Assembly (NCBI RefSeq): GCF_001975225.1
Contig: NZ_CP019446.1
Location: 49,444 to 113,443, forward strand
DNA from: Kosakonia cowanii JCM 10956 = DSM 18146
Lineage (GTDB): Bacteria; Pseudomonadota; Gammaproteobacteria; Enterobacterales; Enterobacteriaceae
Length of the DNA stretch: 64,000 bases
Reading direction: 5' to 3'
Shown here: positions 51,351 to 59,852 of the stretch, in pieces
Numbering within the stretch: the first letter of the stretch is position 1
Layout of the letters: each line of letters starts with the position of its first letter
Program-made: the position numbers and the translations under genes
The notes under the pieces: model-generated
The model's input: only the letters and a program-made list of their open reading frames with translations
Database searches by the model: none
What the model was told of the DNA's origin: nothing

Positions 51351-51509
51351 GTGCAGAACCTCGAGATCGTCTCCCGTCTAATTTCTGATGTGCGCTCAGG
51401 TAACAAACAACACACCATTCGCTGGGGTGAAGGAAAAATTATTCCAGGGCCGATGTGTTATGTGAAAGCACGACGTCGGATTGCTTCAAGACCAACCTGC
51501 TGTCCATAA
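51351..51509 (+). pseudogene. Truncated ASCH-domain gene
   Basis: A GTG with GGAGAG upstream starts 38 residues of an ASCH (PUA-like) protein (MQNLEIVSRLISDVRSGNKQ, then TIRWGEGKIIPGPMCYV). It then runs into 14 foreign residues encoded by the antisense of the VOC gene end. The break near 51465 shows that a recombination event joined two unrelated segments. Confidence 0.7.
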
Positions 51510-51895
51510 GAAAGCTCCAGAGTATTACCATCAGGGTCTGCGAAGAAAACGTAATAACCCACAGGTTCTCCGGCATCTTCAGGGTCTTTGCGTAACACGC
51601 CCTCAGCCCGGGCCATACATGTTTTCCTGTCAATTTCTTCGCGGTCGGCACAGGCAACGCCCAGATGACCGAAATGACCCAACGGGGTATCAGTCACTTT
51701 GTCTGCCTGAACTAAAACCAGCGCAAATGGGCGGGTGTGATCGCTTAGCCATGCCACTTTACGGGCATCCGGAACATCGGGTTCGCGCCGGTGGACAACA
51801 GACAAACCGGCATAGCGCTCATAAAACGCAATACTTTTATCTAATTCTCTTACGACAAAAGCAACGTGCGTAAAACCAACATCTATCTCTTTCAT
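51458..51895 (-). CDS. VOC (glyoxalase/bleomycin-resistance fold) protein
   Basis: The 145-aa product has paired beta-alpha-beta modules: GFTHVAFVVRELDKSIAFYERYAGLSVV at the start and GHFGHLGVACADREEIDR, then VFFADPDGNTLELSYG. His10, a central His and a late Glu fit the metal-binding set of VOC enzymes. Roles in this family include dioxygenase, isomerase and antibiotic resistance; no particular one is indicated. It ends at the border with the cut ASCH gene. Confidence 0.88.
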   Translation of the reverse strand: MKEIDVGFTHVAFVVRELDKSIAFYERYAGLSVVHRREPDVPDARKVAWLSDHTRPFALVLVQADKVTDTPLGHFGHLGVACADREEIDRKTCMARAEGVLRKDPEDAGEPVGYYVFFADPDGNTLELSYGQQVGLEAIRRRAFT

Positions 51896-52180
51896 ATCTC
51901 TGATTTACCTATTCATAGCCAAAAGCTTTACTCTAAAACCTTAAGTACACTTCAGGTCAAGATATGAAACTTTCCTCTATCTACCGGATGTGAATGGTCC
52001 TGTTTTCAATCATAGCGGACGTTGCCTGTTTTCAGTCATCTTCACGGCGCCCGACATCCAGACGTACTCTGCCTGCCTCTGGCTGGCAGCACCGTCCCGA
52101 CATTTCTCTCCTGACTGATGGTAATGAGCGGCAGGCTCATCACTGACGGCCTGCCCTGAAAGTGAACGTAACGGCAGTTT

Positions 52181-53689
52181 TCAGTTTCTGATCAGAGGCA
52201 CAAGATGATGAAAGTCAACAGGGGGAGAATAGAGATAACCCTGTTGCCACATTATCCCCCGGGCGGTCAGCCATGCTGCCTGCTCCTTCGTCTCAATGCC
52301 TTCTGCCACAATCTGTAAATTTAGTGCACTGGCCATTTCAATCACACTGGCCAGAAGCCGCTCGCCAGCCTGACCCTCTCCAATCCGCCTGACAAAGGTC
52401 CGGTCAATCTTGATAATATCCACGCTGACTTCGCTGATGTACTCCAGATTCGCGTAACCCGTACCAAAGTCGTCCAGCGCAATCGCAATGCCATTGTCGT
52501 GCAACTCTCTGATTTTTCTCTGCATATCCGTACCGTTGTTAAAGGGTTCCCGCTCAGTCAGCTCTACCGTCAGCATGATCCTGTCCGGCCCAAAGGCCTT
52601 CACGAAGGCCTGACATTCAGCGATAAATCCTGCCGCAAGTACATGTGCCTGAGTCACGTTAATACCGACATGCCAGCGGAGCTCTGTGGGCTGCAGTAAC
52701 ACAGACAGTTCACGGGCTGCCTGTACCATCAGACTCCGCGTGAGGGGGATAATCAGATCTGAACTCTCAGCCAGGGGAATGAAACGGTCAGGGGTTATTA
52801 CTGTGCCATCAGGTTTAACAATCCTGGCAAGCACCTCCACCCCTGTAATTGTGCCTGCCTGAGAGTCAATGACAGGCTGGTACCAGGGCACAAGCTCACC
52901 TTTTTCAATCGCAACGGCCAGTTCCTCATAAGGTGTCCTGCGCCGGAATGCGGACAGCCAGAGTCCTGCCGCAGCCAGGCTCCCCAGCAGTGCTGACATG
53001 ACCAGGGAGGCGTAGCCCTCACGTATAATCCTGGTAACCGGGACGGCACGACTTCCGTCATATTCCACACGCAGCGGATAACGGCCTGAGCTGACGGCAT
53101 GGGATCTTTTATTCTCTGTGACGATGGGGTGTAGCCGGTTATCTGCAGTGAGGATCATGCCGCCAGCACGCAGCGACAGTGAGCGATGGATGCTGAGAAG
53201 TCGTAACGCTTCAGCAGCCGGCTGCGTGGCCATGCTGGTCGTTATCACCCCTTCGGGAAAATCCGTACGCAGTACCATCACCCCCACGCCAGGCGTGATG
53301 TAGTCATCGTTCAGCAACATCAGGGTGTGGCCGGCTCCGGCGGGAAAATCCTCTTTTACGGCCAGGGCTCCGCTCCATGATGAGCAGGTCATCTCGCCGC
53401 GTTTAAAAAGGCTTATGACCCGGATATGCGCAATGCCAATCGTCAGCCTGCCCAGTTCTGTCCGGACTTCCTGAGTACAGGCATGTGACAGATAGGGCCT
53501 GGCAAGCGTTGCTGCACTTCGGGCTTCATCAATCAGTTGCTCATTCGCCTGGACAGCCTTTCTGGCTGCCAGGTCTGTATTGTCGAGATCAGACTGCATG
53601 ACCTGAAACCAGGTAAAGGTGGCTCCGGCCAGCATGGTGGCAATGCCCAGAGCGAGGATTGCTGAAACGCAGGACATGCGTGAATGCAT
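52181..53689 (-). CDS. CSS-motif EAL-domain c-di-GMP phosphodiesterase
   Basis: The 502-aa product has two membrane helices (about residues 8-28 and 235-255) around a periplasmic CSS domain with C102-S-S. A cytoplasmic EAL domain follows with complete motifs (EVLAR, NVTQAHV, ELTERE, DDFGTGYANLEYI, KIDRTFV, EGIETKEQA). CSS-EAL proteins sense periplasmic redox state through the Cys and degrade cyclic di-GMP, favouring motility over attachment. It is monocistronic. Confidence 0.95.
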   Translation of the reverse strand: MHSRMSCVSAILALGIATMLAGATFTWFQVMQSDLDNTDLAARKAVQANEQLIDEARSAATLARPYLSHACTQEVRTELGRLTIGIAHIRVISLFKRGEMTCSSWSGALAVKEDFPAGAGHTLMLLNDDYITPGVGVMVLRTDFPEGVITTSMATQPAAEALRLLSIHRSLSLRAGGMILTADNRLHPIVTENKRSHAVSSGRYPLRVEYDGSRAVPVTRIIREGYASLVMSALLGSLAAAGLWLSAFRRRTPYEELAVAIEKGELVPWYQPVIDSQAGTITGVEVLARIVKPDGTVITPDRFIPLAESSDLIIPLTRSLMVQAARELSVLLQPTELRWHVGINVTQAHVLAAGFIAECQAFVKAFGPDRIMLTVELTEREPFNNGTDMQRKIRELHDNGIAIALDDFGTGYANLEYISEVSVDIIKIDRTFVRRIGEGQAGERLLASVIEMASALNLQIVAEGIETKEQAAWLTARGIMWQQGYLYSPPVDFHHLVPLIRN

Positions 53690-53995
53690 ATTTACTCCGG
53701 ATTAAAGCAGCAGAAATAATTCGCACCAGACCTGCCCCGTCTGACATCGAAAAAGGATGTGGCTGACTTGTGCATGGTATGAATAGATTCGTTCAGTGAC
53801 CGGATTATCCTGCTCAGAGCCTTACTGCATCCTGATGCAAGTCAGGGAGTCTGCCGTATGCGGCAGCTGGGCCGGATTAATTAATCCTCCGTCAGGTACA
53901 GGGATTTTTACACCTGATTTCGGGCACTGATATTTACTGCGGTGCTAAATATTTACCTGCGGGCAGAGACAGCAGCGTAAGGGCAGGTAATCTCA
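53690..53995. other. Gene-free interval upstream of the phosphodiesterase gene
   Basis: The roughly 300 bp include the likely promoter side of the EAL gene. No ORF, repeat or terminator was recognised. Confidence 0.4.
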
Positions 53996-54223
53996 CTACG
54001 CCTGCTGACGTTTCAGATAGCCTGTCACCGCCATCGTGGTAAACAGGATGAAAATTCCTGAGACCATAAGTAAATACCCGCCCCCATACTCAGCCGCTGT
54101 CAGACTGATGCCCGTTGAGCCGTTCGTGAAGGAGTGGTAATCCCCTGGCTTCACTTTCAGCTTAAAAGAGCCGCCATTTTCTCTGAAGCAGAGGCTTTTC
54201 TGCCAGAGGGGTAGGGGTGTCAT
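53996..54223 (-). CDS. Hypothetical single-helix protein (75 aa)
   Basis: The product has a soluble N-terminal half (SFKLKVKPGDYHSFTNGSTG) and a C-terminal membrane helix (YLLMVSGIFILFTTMAVTGYL) with a basic end. No family was recognised and there is no strong ribosome site, so it may be a degraded or small orphan gene. Confidence 0.4.
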   Translation of the reverse strand: MTPLPLWQKSLCFRENGGSFKLKVKPGDYHSFTNGSTGISLTAAEYGGGYLLMVSGIFILFTTMAVTGYLKRQQA

Positions 54224-54430
54224 AACCCTACCCGTGGACAGCCTGAAAGGCTTAGCTTTCAGGCCAGATTGCCGCAGCAGGTGCTGTGCTGACGTCCCTA
54301 CAGATTAAAGCATAGCCGATCAGCGTACAGTATAAATATCCATGAAACGCCGTGGTCACAGAAAGTCACGCGGGGAACCAATAAATACTTCGCTGCATGT
54401 CTGATGTTTACCAGCCAGAAATACGGTGCT

Positions 54431-54529
54431 ATGTCTGCTGGTCTACCCCTGGAGCCTGAAAAAGCCGAACCGGATTTTATGGCGGAGCGCGAGGACGTTG
54501 TCAGCGACGAAGGACGATTTGACCTGTGA
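54431..54529 (+). pseudogene. VapB antitoxin remnant
   Basis: The last residues DFMAEREDVVSDEGRFDL resemble the VapB/MvpA C-terminus, and the stop overlaps the following VapC start as GTGA, the usual vapBC coupling. The N-terminal DNA-binding domain is missing or unrecognisable. Confidence 0.6.
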
Positions 54530-54971
54530 ACAAAACGTATATGCTGGACACCTGTATCTGCTCATTCATCATGCTCGAGCAGTCGGAGAGTGTGATAAAC
54601 GCCTGAAGCAGACGGTGCCGCGCAACAAACGCGTGGTGGTCTCAGCCACCACAAATGCTGAAATGCGATTTGCCGACTCAGGGCCTCACCAGGCCACGCG
54701 CAGCTGATTGAGGCGTAGTACGCACCCCGACGCCATCCTTGTGTGAGACCGCCCCGCGGTGTACGCCATCGCTCATATCAAAGTGGCTCTGAGGCTGGCC
54801 GGCAAGCCGATCAGCCAGAGCGACACGGGCATCGCCGGTCGCGCGAAGGTTGCAGGCGCTAGTATGGTGACCAGTAACATGTGGGAATTCACGCGTGTAC
54901 CGGACCTGATGCTCGAAGACCGGCTAAGAAAAGTTACAGCCGCCGCGAGATTAACCGGAAGCTTAAGGTAA
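54526..54971 (+). pseudogene. VapC toxin remnant 2 (frameshifted)
   Basis: The intact N-terminus MNKTYMLDTCICSFIM includes the first PIN aspartate. A frameshift follows near residue 26 (54595), then RLKQTVPRNKRVVVSATTNAEMRFADSG in another frame. A second disruption near 54690-54750 precedes IKVALRLAGKPISQSDTGIAG in a third. Frameshifts and substitutions show a decayed toxin. Confidence 0.85.
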
Positions 54972-55079
54972 ATGTATGCAGCGCTCCGGTTATCTTTAAG
55001 AAAACTTTGCTGCCTGAATGTATATTTGAAACATCCCGATCTGACCGAAAATTATATAATAATCGTCATTGTCAATAAA
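54972..55079. other. Short AT-rich spacer after VapC remnant 2
   Basis: This is AT-rich DNA at the 3' end of the double-HNH gene. No terminator-like hairpin was recognised. Confidence 0.4.
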
Positions 55080-56702
55080 TCAGACACCATTCATTTCCAG
55101 TCCAATGGCTTTTAAAGTAGACTTGAGCTCACCTTCATTAAATAAAAAATCCAAGGAAGATAGAAAATGCTTTATTCTTTTATTTACAGCAAAAGGTCCA
55201 GTGCCCTCTTGAACTACAATATGTTTCTTAAGTACATAAGCCTGAATTCCTTTGACAATATCAATCTTAGAATTCTTACACAACGAAGAGGTTATAATCA
55301 GGTCTTCAAGACCTGAAACATTAGTCCTCTTTAGCCTGCGTTCAACACGATCATCCAGAAAATCCAAATTAAGTTTGTTAGCACGCTTACTGTTATTGCA
55401 GCCCTGACATACCGCCAGAAGGTTAATGCTTTCGTGGAACTTTTTTTTCTTAATCGTGGGGTCAATATGGTCAATTTGAAAGGACTGCGCAGGATAAAAG
55501 CCGAGGCAGTAGTAGCAGCAGTGATACAGCAATACTCCATCTTCAGTAAATCCCTGCCTGGTTGCGAGATACTTTCTCAGATCTTTTCCACCCATCAATC
55601 TATTCTGTTTAACGTTAGCCCTGTTTTTTTCAGCTGTAGCCTTCGTCAGTGACTTAGAGATTTTTTCTCTGGTGCTTTTACTTTCGTGTGGATATTCATA
55701 AGCTTCCTTGAGTCTGTCATCTTCTACACTGAATGAGTCGGGAAAAATTCTGTCACGTAAATGCGCTTCAACAGATGATAAATCATCCTTGCCTACCCTT
55801 TCAGGAGTGCTATCCGAATAAAAAATCTCTTGTTTTTTTTGCGTGAGTTCAAGTATTTTATGAAAGTTATTTAACACATTTAACAAACTGTTTTCATAAA
55901 AAATTACCGGCTCAATGTATTTTCCCGATTCTTTATTCTCGGGATTGTTAAATACATAGACTGGTATGCCTTTGATTTTAGGCTGCGGAGGTGTACGGTA
56001 AGTCCACAGATGCTCAAATTTTGTCAAGCCGGTTTGCATACCTCTACCCTGAATCTCATCTGTGCCTGGTATGCAACGGATTTGTGACAGCCACTGAACG
56101 ACCTCGGTGATATCGACATCTTCTGTACGCTCCCGAAAACTCGTATAGGTTGGGTTATCAATAAGTTTAGCAACTACAGCTTCCGGGCTGACAGCGCCGG
56201 AAACTATTTCCCAGTAACATCCCACCGTACAGTACAGGGATATATAAATCGGAAGTTTATGTATGATGTCTTCAGCTATCTTCAGGGAGTTGATGAAATT
56301 TGTTGTGTCAACTCCTCTGGCCTCACAATTAGTGATGGCGTTTCTGATTATATCCTTATCGAGCCTGTTTCCTTTCGATGTATTACACCCATTGCAACAA
56401 AGGCAGAAGTTCTCATCGTTAAATACATCCTCATCGAGCACTGTATAAACAGACTTTTTGCTGTCTGTCAGAAACTGATAGCGCGCATAGGTTTTGAACG
56501 GAATAATGTGGTCGACAGCAGCATGTTCAGGATCGATGGGCTCATTGCAGTATGGGCATAACGACATCGTTTTTTTTTCTTCGAAAAAAAAAGCAAGCTT
56601 GTTAAGGTATCCTTTCCTTTCTATTTCGGTAAATTGCTGATCTGGCTGGTTATCCATTCCAAATTCATTTTTTATAAATTTGTAAATTATTGGTTCAAGC
56701 AT
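55080..56702 (-). CDS. Protein with two HNH nuclease-like modules
   Basis: The 540-aa product has two zinc-ribbon HNH units. The first (residues about 49-105) has CPYC, AVDHIIPFKTY and NFCLCCNGCNTSKGNR. The second (about 393-450) has CYYC, QIDHIDPTIKKKKFHESINLLAVCQGCNNSKRANK. The middle 250 residues are not recognised. A ribosome site (GAGG) precedes the ATG. The gene is AT-rich compared with its neighbours, which marks separate ancestry. A DNA-degrading defence or toxin role is inferred only from HNH. Confidence 0.8.
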   Translation of the reverse strand: MLEPIIYKFIKNEFGMDNQPDQQFTEIERKGYLNKLAFFFEEKKTMSLCPYCNEPIDPEHAAVDHIIPFKTYARYQFLTDSKKSVYTVLDEDVFNDENFCLCCNGCNTSKGNRLDKDIIRNAITNCEARGVDTTNFINSLKIAEDIIHKLPIYISLYCTVGCYWEIVSGAVSPEAVVAKLIDNPTYTSFRERTEDVDITEVVQWLSQIRCIPGTDEIQGRGMQTGLTKFEHLWTYRTPPQPKIKGIPVYVFNNPENKESGKYIEPVIFYENSLLNVLNNFHKILELTQKKQEIFYSDSTPERVGKDDLSSVEAHLRDRIFPDSFSVEDDRLKEAYEYPHESKSTREKISKSLTKATAEKNRANVKQNRLMGGKDLRKYLATRQGFTEDGVLLYHCCYYCLGFYPAQSFQIDHIDPTIKKKKFHESINLLAVCQGCNNSKRANKLNLDFLDDRVERRLKRTNVSGLEDLIITSSLCKNSKIDIVKGIQAYVLKKHIVVQEGTGPFAVNKRIKHFLSSLDFLFNEGELKSTLKAIGLEMNGV

Positions 56703-56728
56703 GGCTGCTGGCCTCTACCTTCACATCA

Positions 56729-56762
56729 TTCTGGTGACAGCCAGAGAGCTGTCACCAGAATG
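56729..56762. terminator. Hairpin between the MACPF and HNH genes
   Basis: ATTCTGGTGACAGC (56729-56742) and GCTGTCACCAGAAT (56749-56762) form a perfect 14-bp stem with a 6-base loop right after the MACPF stop. There is no T run, so it may be a terminator of weak type or an mRNA-stabilising hairpin. Confidence 0.65.
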
Positions 56763-56763
56763 A

Positions 56764-59700
56764 TTATTTTTTCATTAGCACTTTAGGTGCAATGCGCGCT
56801 GCATTACCGGCTTTATTTCCTTCATAATGAAGGCTGAGACCGGCGATGCCAGTCCCACTGCTTTTCATTACCTCTTTGCCTACCTCCACATAGCCCGGCT
56901 GCCATTCTGTGAGGGTGCTTCCATCCGAGTATGCTCCGACCCAGTCGCTTTCTTTCCTCGATTTATATTCGAAGCAGAGGACGTTTTTCACGCCTCGCCG
57001 GATGGACAGGCGCAGCGAGTAAATGGGCCAGTCGGGCAGGAAAACCATGGCGGTCTCAACGTATACCGGTGACAGGTCCTCAAACAGCTGATTATCACTG
57101 TTGGGGGCGCCCTTATGTTGAATGATTTCTTCTCCGCCGCCAGTTCTCTGCGTTTTCAACCGCATCTGTAAGGCCCAGCCCTCGCCGAATCCTATCCCCG
57201 GTCCACCTGGGAATAACGACACGTTGTACGTTTTACGGTCAACAGCGTACAGACTGATTTCACGGATATATCCGTTAATCACCAGCTCCCTTGAGTCCAC
57301 CGTAAACACCTCCTCTCTCTCTTCAAATGCCTGACCGGCCAGCAAGGAATACTCAGCTTCGCTGGCTCTCTCGTTTTCTGAGATCTCCTCCATTTTCCAT
57401 GCGGTATCGACATCTGTTTTCTGCCCGGACAAAAATACGGGCTGGCTTCCGTCAGACTCGACGCCCACTGACAGCATCTTGTCTGTCAGTGGGCCGCTCG
57501 CTGGCATCAGATGGCCGTTGACGTTGTTTTTCCAGCGCTGGGTCAGTAATGCATCATACGTCGTGGCGACAGGATAAGGTGCCCCGGCATTGTCCGTGGA
57601 AGACAGGTAGACGTCTTTTCCTGTGCTCGTTTTCAGACAGGAGGTAATATTCCCCGCCGCGTCTTGCTGCCAGAGCTGATGTGGCCCGCCTGTGTAGGGC
57701 TGCGCGCAGACAGTGTAATGTTTCCCGTCTGTGAGCTCTTTCTGGTATGCACCTTCCAGCACCGACAGCGCCAGTTTATTGTCCTTACAGGTGAACCGGA
57801 CCCTGCGTTCAGCAACAACCGGTGGCTTGCTGTCAGTGACCTCTTTCTCCGATAATTCCTGTAGAGTCCACAGCTGGGTCAGATCCGACCCTGGCGTCTG
57901 TTTTGTCAGTGTCAGTTTCTCACTGTTGCCTGCAGTCAGAACAAACCGGTTAGCAGCATCAGATAAGGCGGTATTAATAATCTCACCCGCCTCTGTGCAT
58001 AGCCATTGCTGAAGCGAGGAGGATCCTGCTTTACTGAGCAGGACGTCATAGACCGAGTCCTTATTTCCCGCTCCTGCGGTCAGGGCAAAAGCGATGTCTT
58101 CACGCCTGCCTGTTGCCCCGGGTTTGACCCTGATATAGCTGATGATTTGCCCGTCGGCAGTGAGATGCCACATCTGCGCCTGACTGAGGGCAGGGTGTGA
58201 CAGCACGGCTGCATCCCACTGCCGCGGAGGAGTCAGCCCCAGCGATACCGCGGCCGGCCTGGCGAGGTTCTGAATACTGAAATAAATTTCCCGCGCTTTT
58301 GAACCCGCTCTTTCTCCATATTCTCCGAAGAATAAAAACGAGGCATCCTCATCATTCAGAAGAGAACGCTTATCACTGACGTGCGAAAACTGTTCCAGCA
58401 CGCGCCACGCCTCATTTCTGAGCGCCTCCGGCAGCAGGTTGACGGTAGGCACTAAATTTTCACGCTGAATGGCAGACCAGCGGCGATAATCTGCCAGAGA
58501 ATCTGCCCACAGGCTGGCATTCTGAACTGCAGATCCCTCCCCGCCGACCGCCTGAAAAATAAGGCGCTGAGCTTCTCTTGCTGTCTCCTCTGACGAGGAC
58601 GTCTGAACCGAGTTTTCATATTTCATACCTGCGTCGACGCTGGCAGCCGGGTGAGAGAAACTGGCTTTGACAGCGACCGCAAAGCGCTCGGTTAGGTCGG
58701 TGCTCTGTTCCTTCGTCGTCAGCTGCTTTTCCTCGGTCGCATACAGGCGCCCGCCCACCCGGGTACTGACTGGCACAAAATGACCGAACGTATCGAGCAC
58801 CTTTTTCAGCCGCCTGAACCGTGCTTTCAGCGCCTCGCTGGCCTGCCGAACCGTCAGATCTGCGTCTGTTTCTGCTGGCGCATCGTCTTTAGCGGGCTCC
58901 TCTGAAGCTGGAAGGGGGATTGTGAGCGCGGTCCGGCAGGCCCGGATAAATGCCTGGCTGGCGCACACTTCTGAATCATCAAAGGATAATTCGATCATGG
59001 GCAGATAAAAACTGGCTGTCGTGTACAGCGTCCTGTTTATTCCTCCCGCTGTGACCCGACTCTGGCTTGACGATCCGTACTCGGTTCCAATCGCAGCGCT
59101 TTTAATTGACCCCATCGCGACGTTCAGCGATAAGGTGAGATTGGTCACCCCGTTTTTCTGCATCTGATGGACGGATTCATTGCTGGTATGGTTACTTTCA
59201 AAATAACCAGAGAAGTTAGGTCGGCGGTAAAACAGTGTAGCGGGAAGGCTCTCGCTGTCTTCATCAGTCCCGGACAACTGGGCGTCAGGGCGCCTGAGAA
59301 CTTCACGAAACCCTGACTCCACGGTATTTGCCGAGGTCTGGTCAACCACCACTCCCCGGTAAAATCCGATGCGATCCAGCAGGTCATTTCGCTGCGCGGT
59401 ATTCAGGTCGTAAAAATCGTGCACGGGGTTCAGGGTTACGCCCGTGGCATTTATCAGGGCAATTGCATCCCGGCTGGAAAAATTTCTGTCTCGTGAGGCC
59501 AGCGCCTTCATTTCCTCAAACAGTTTCGTACTCAGATCGGGCGTGCTGACCCGGACAGCACTCATTAGCGCAGACCGCCTGTCAGCTGCCTCTCTTTCGT
59601 CAGCCTTATAGCGTTCTTCCGCGTCTCTCTCCGCTTTGCTGAGCTTTATCATCTCATCACTGTTTTGTAGCCTGGCCAGCCTCTCCTCTGGGGTTCTGCC

Positions 59701-59781
59701 ATGACTGTCTTTATGCGGCATGTAAGCTGTGATATGTGGCTTACCGCTTTCTCCGTCACTGCTGTCGTTTTCCGGCACCAT
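56764..59781 (-). CDS. MACPF-domain pore-forming protein with ricin-type lectin repeats
   Basis: The 1005-aa product lacks a signal peptide and begins with a charged helical stretch. Residues about 100-480 look like a MACPF domain, with the signature TFGHFVPVSTRVGG at 331-344 (the usual Thr in GTH is missing). Residues about 530-800 carry ricin B-type QxW motifs (QMW 536, QQW 591, QLW 636, QLW 702, QRW 748), i.e. two beta-trefoils. A 200-residue C-terminal part of strands and Trp (SDWVGAYSDGS, GYVEVGKEV) is unassigned. MACPF proteins insert beta-barrel pores into membranes; the lectin would choose glycans. AAGGAG precedes the ATG. Confidence 0.85.
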   Translation of the reverse strand: MVPENDSSDGESGKPHITAYMPHKDSHGRTPEERLARLQNSDEMIKLSKAERDAEERYKADEREAADRRSALMSAVRVSTPDLSTKLFEEMKALASRDRNFSSRDAIALINATGVTLNPVHDFYDLNTAQRNDLLDRIGFYRGVVVDQTSANTVESGFREVLRRPDAQLSGTDEDSESLPATLFYRRPNFSGYFESNHTSNESVHQMQKNGVTNLTLSLNVAMGSIKSAAIGTEYGSSSQSRVTAGGINRTLYTTASFYLPMIELSFDDSEVCASQAFIRACRTALTIPLPASEEPAKDDAPAETDADLTVRQASEALKARFRRLKKVLDTFGHFVPVSTRVGGRLYATEEKQLTTKEQSTDLTERFAVAVKASFSHPAASVDAGMKYENSVQTSSSEETAREAQRLIFQAVGGEGSAVQNASLWADSLADYRRWSAIQRENLVPTVNLLPEALRNEAWRVLEQFSHVSDKRSLLNDEDASFLFFGEYGERAGSKAREIYFSIQNLARPAAVSLGLTPPRQWDAAVLSHPALSQAQMWHLTADGQIISYIRVKPGATGRREDIAFALTAGAGNKDSVYDVLLSKAGSSSLQQWLCTEAGEIINTALSDAANRFVLTAGNSEKLTLTKQTPGSDLTQLWTLQELSEKEVTDSKPPVVAERRVRFTCKDNKLALSVLEGAYQKELTDGKHYTVCAQPYTGGPHQLWQQDAAGNITSCLKTSTGKDVYLSSTDNAGAPYPVATTYDALLTQRWKNNVNGHLMPASGPLTDKMLSVGVESDGSQPVFLSGQKTDVDTAWKMEEISENERASEAEYSLLAGQAFEEREEVFTVDSRELVINGYIREISLYAVDRKTYNVSLFPGGPGIGFGEGWALQMRLKTQRTGGGEEIIQHKGAPNSDNQLFEDLSPVYVETAMVFLPDWPIYSLRLSIRRGVKNVLCFEYKSRKESDWVGAYSDGSTLTEWQPGYVEVGKEVMKSSGTGIAGLSLHYEGNKAGNAARIAPKVLMKK

Positions 59782-59852
59782 CGTGCTGAACTCCTTCTGG
59801 AAGTGATGAAACTGCGTGATGCAGGCCCCGTGGGAACCTGCTTATTCTGTCG

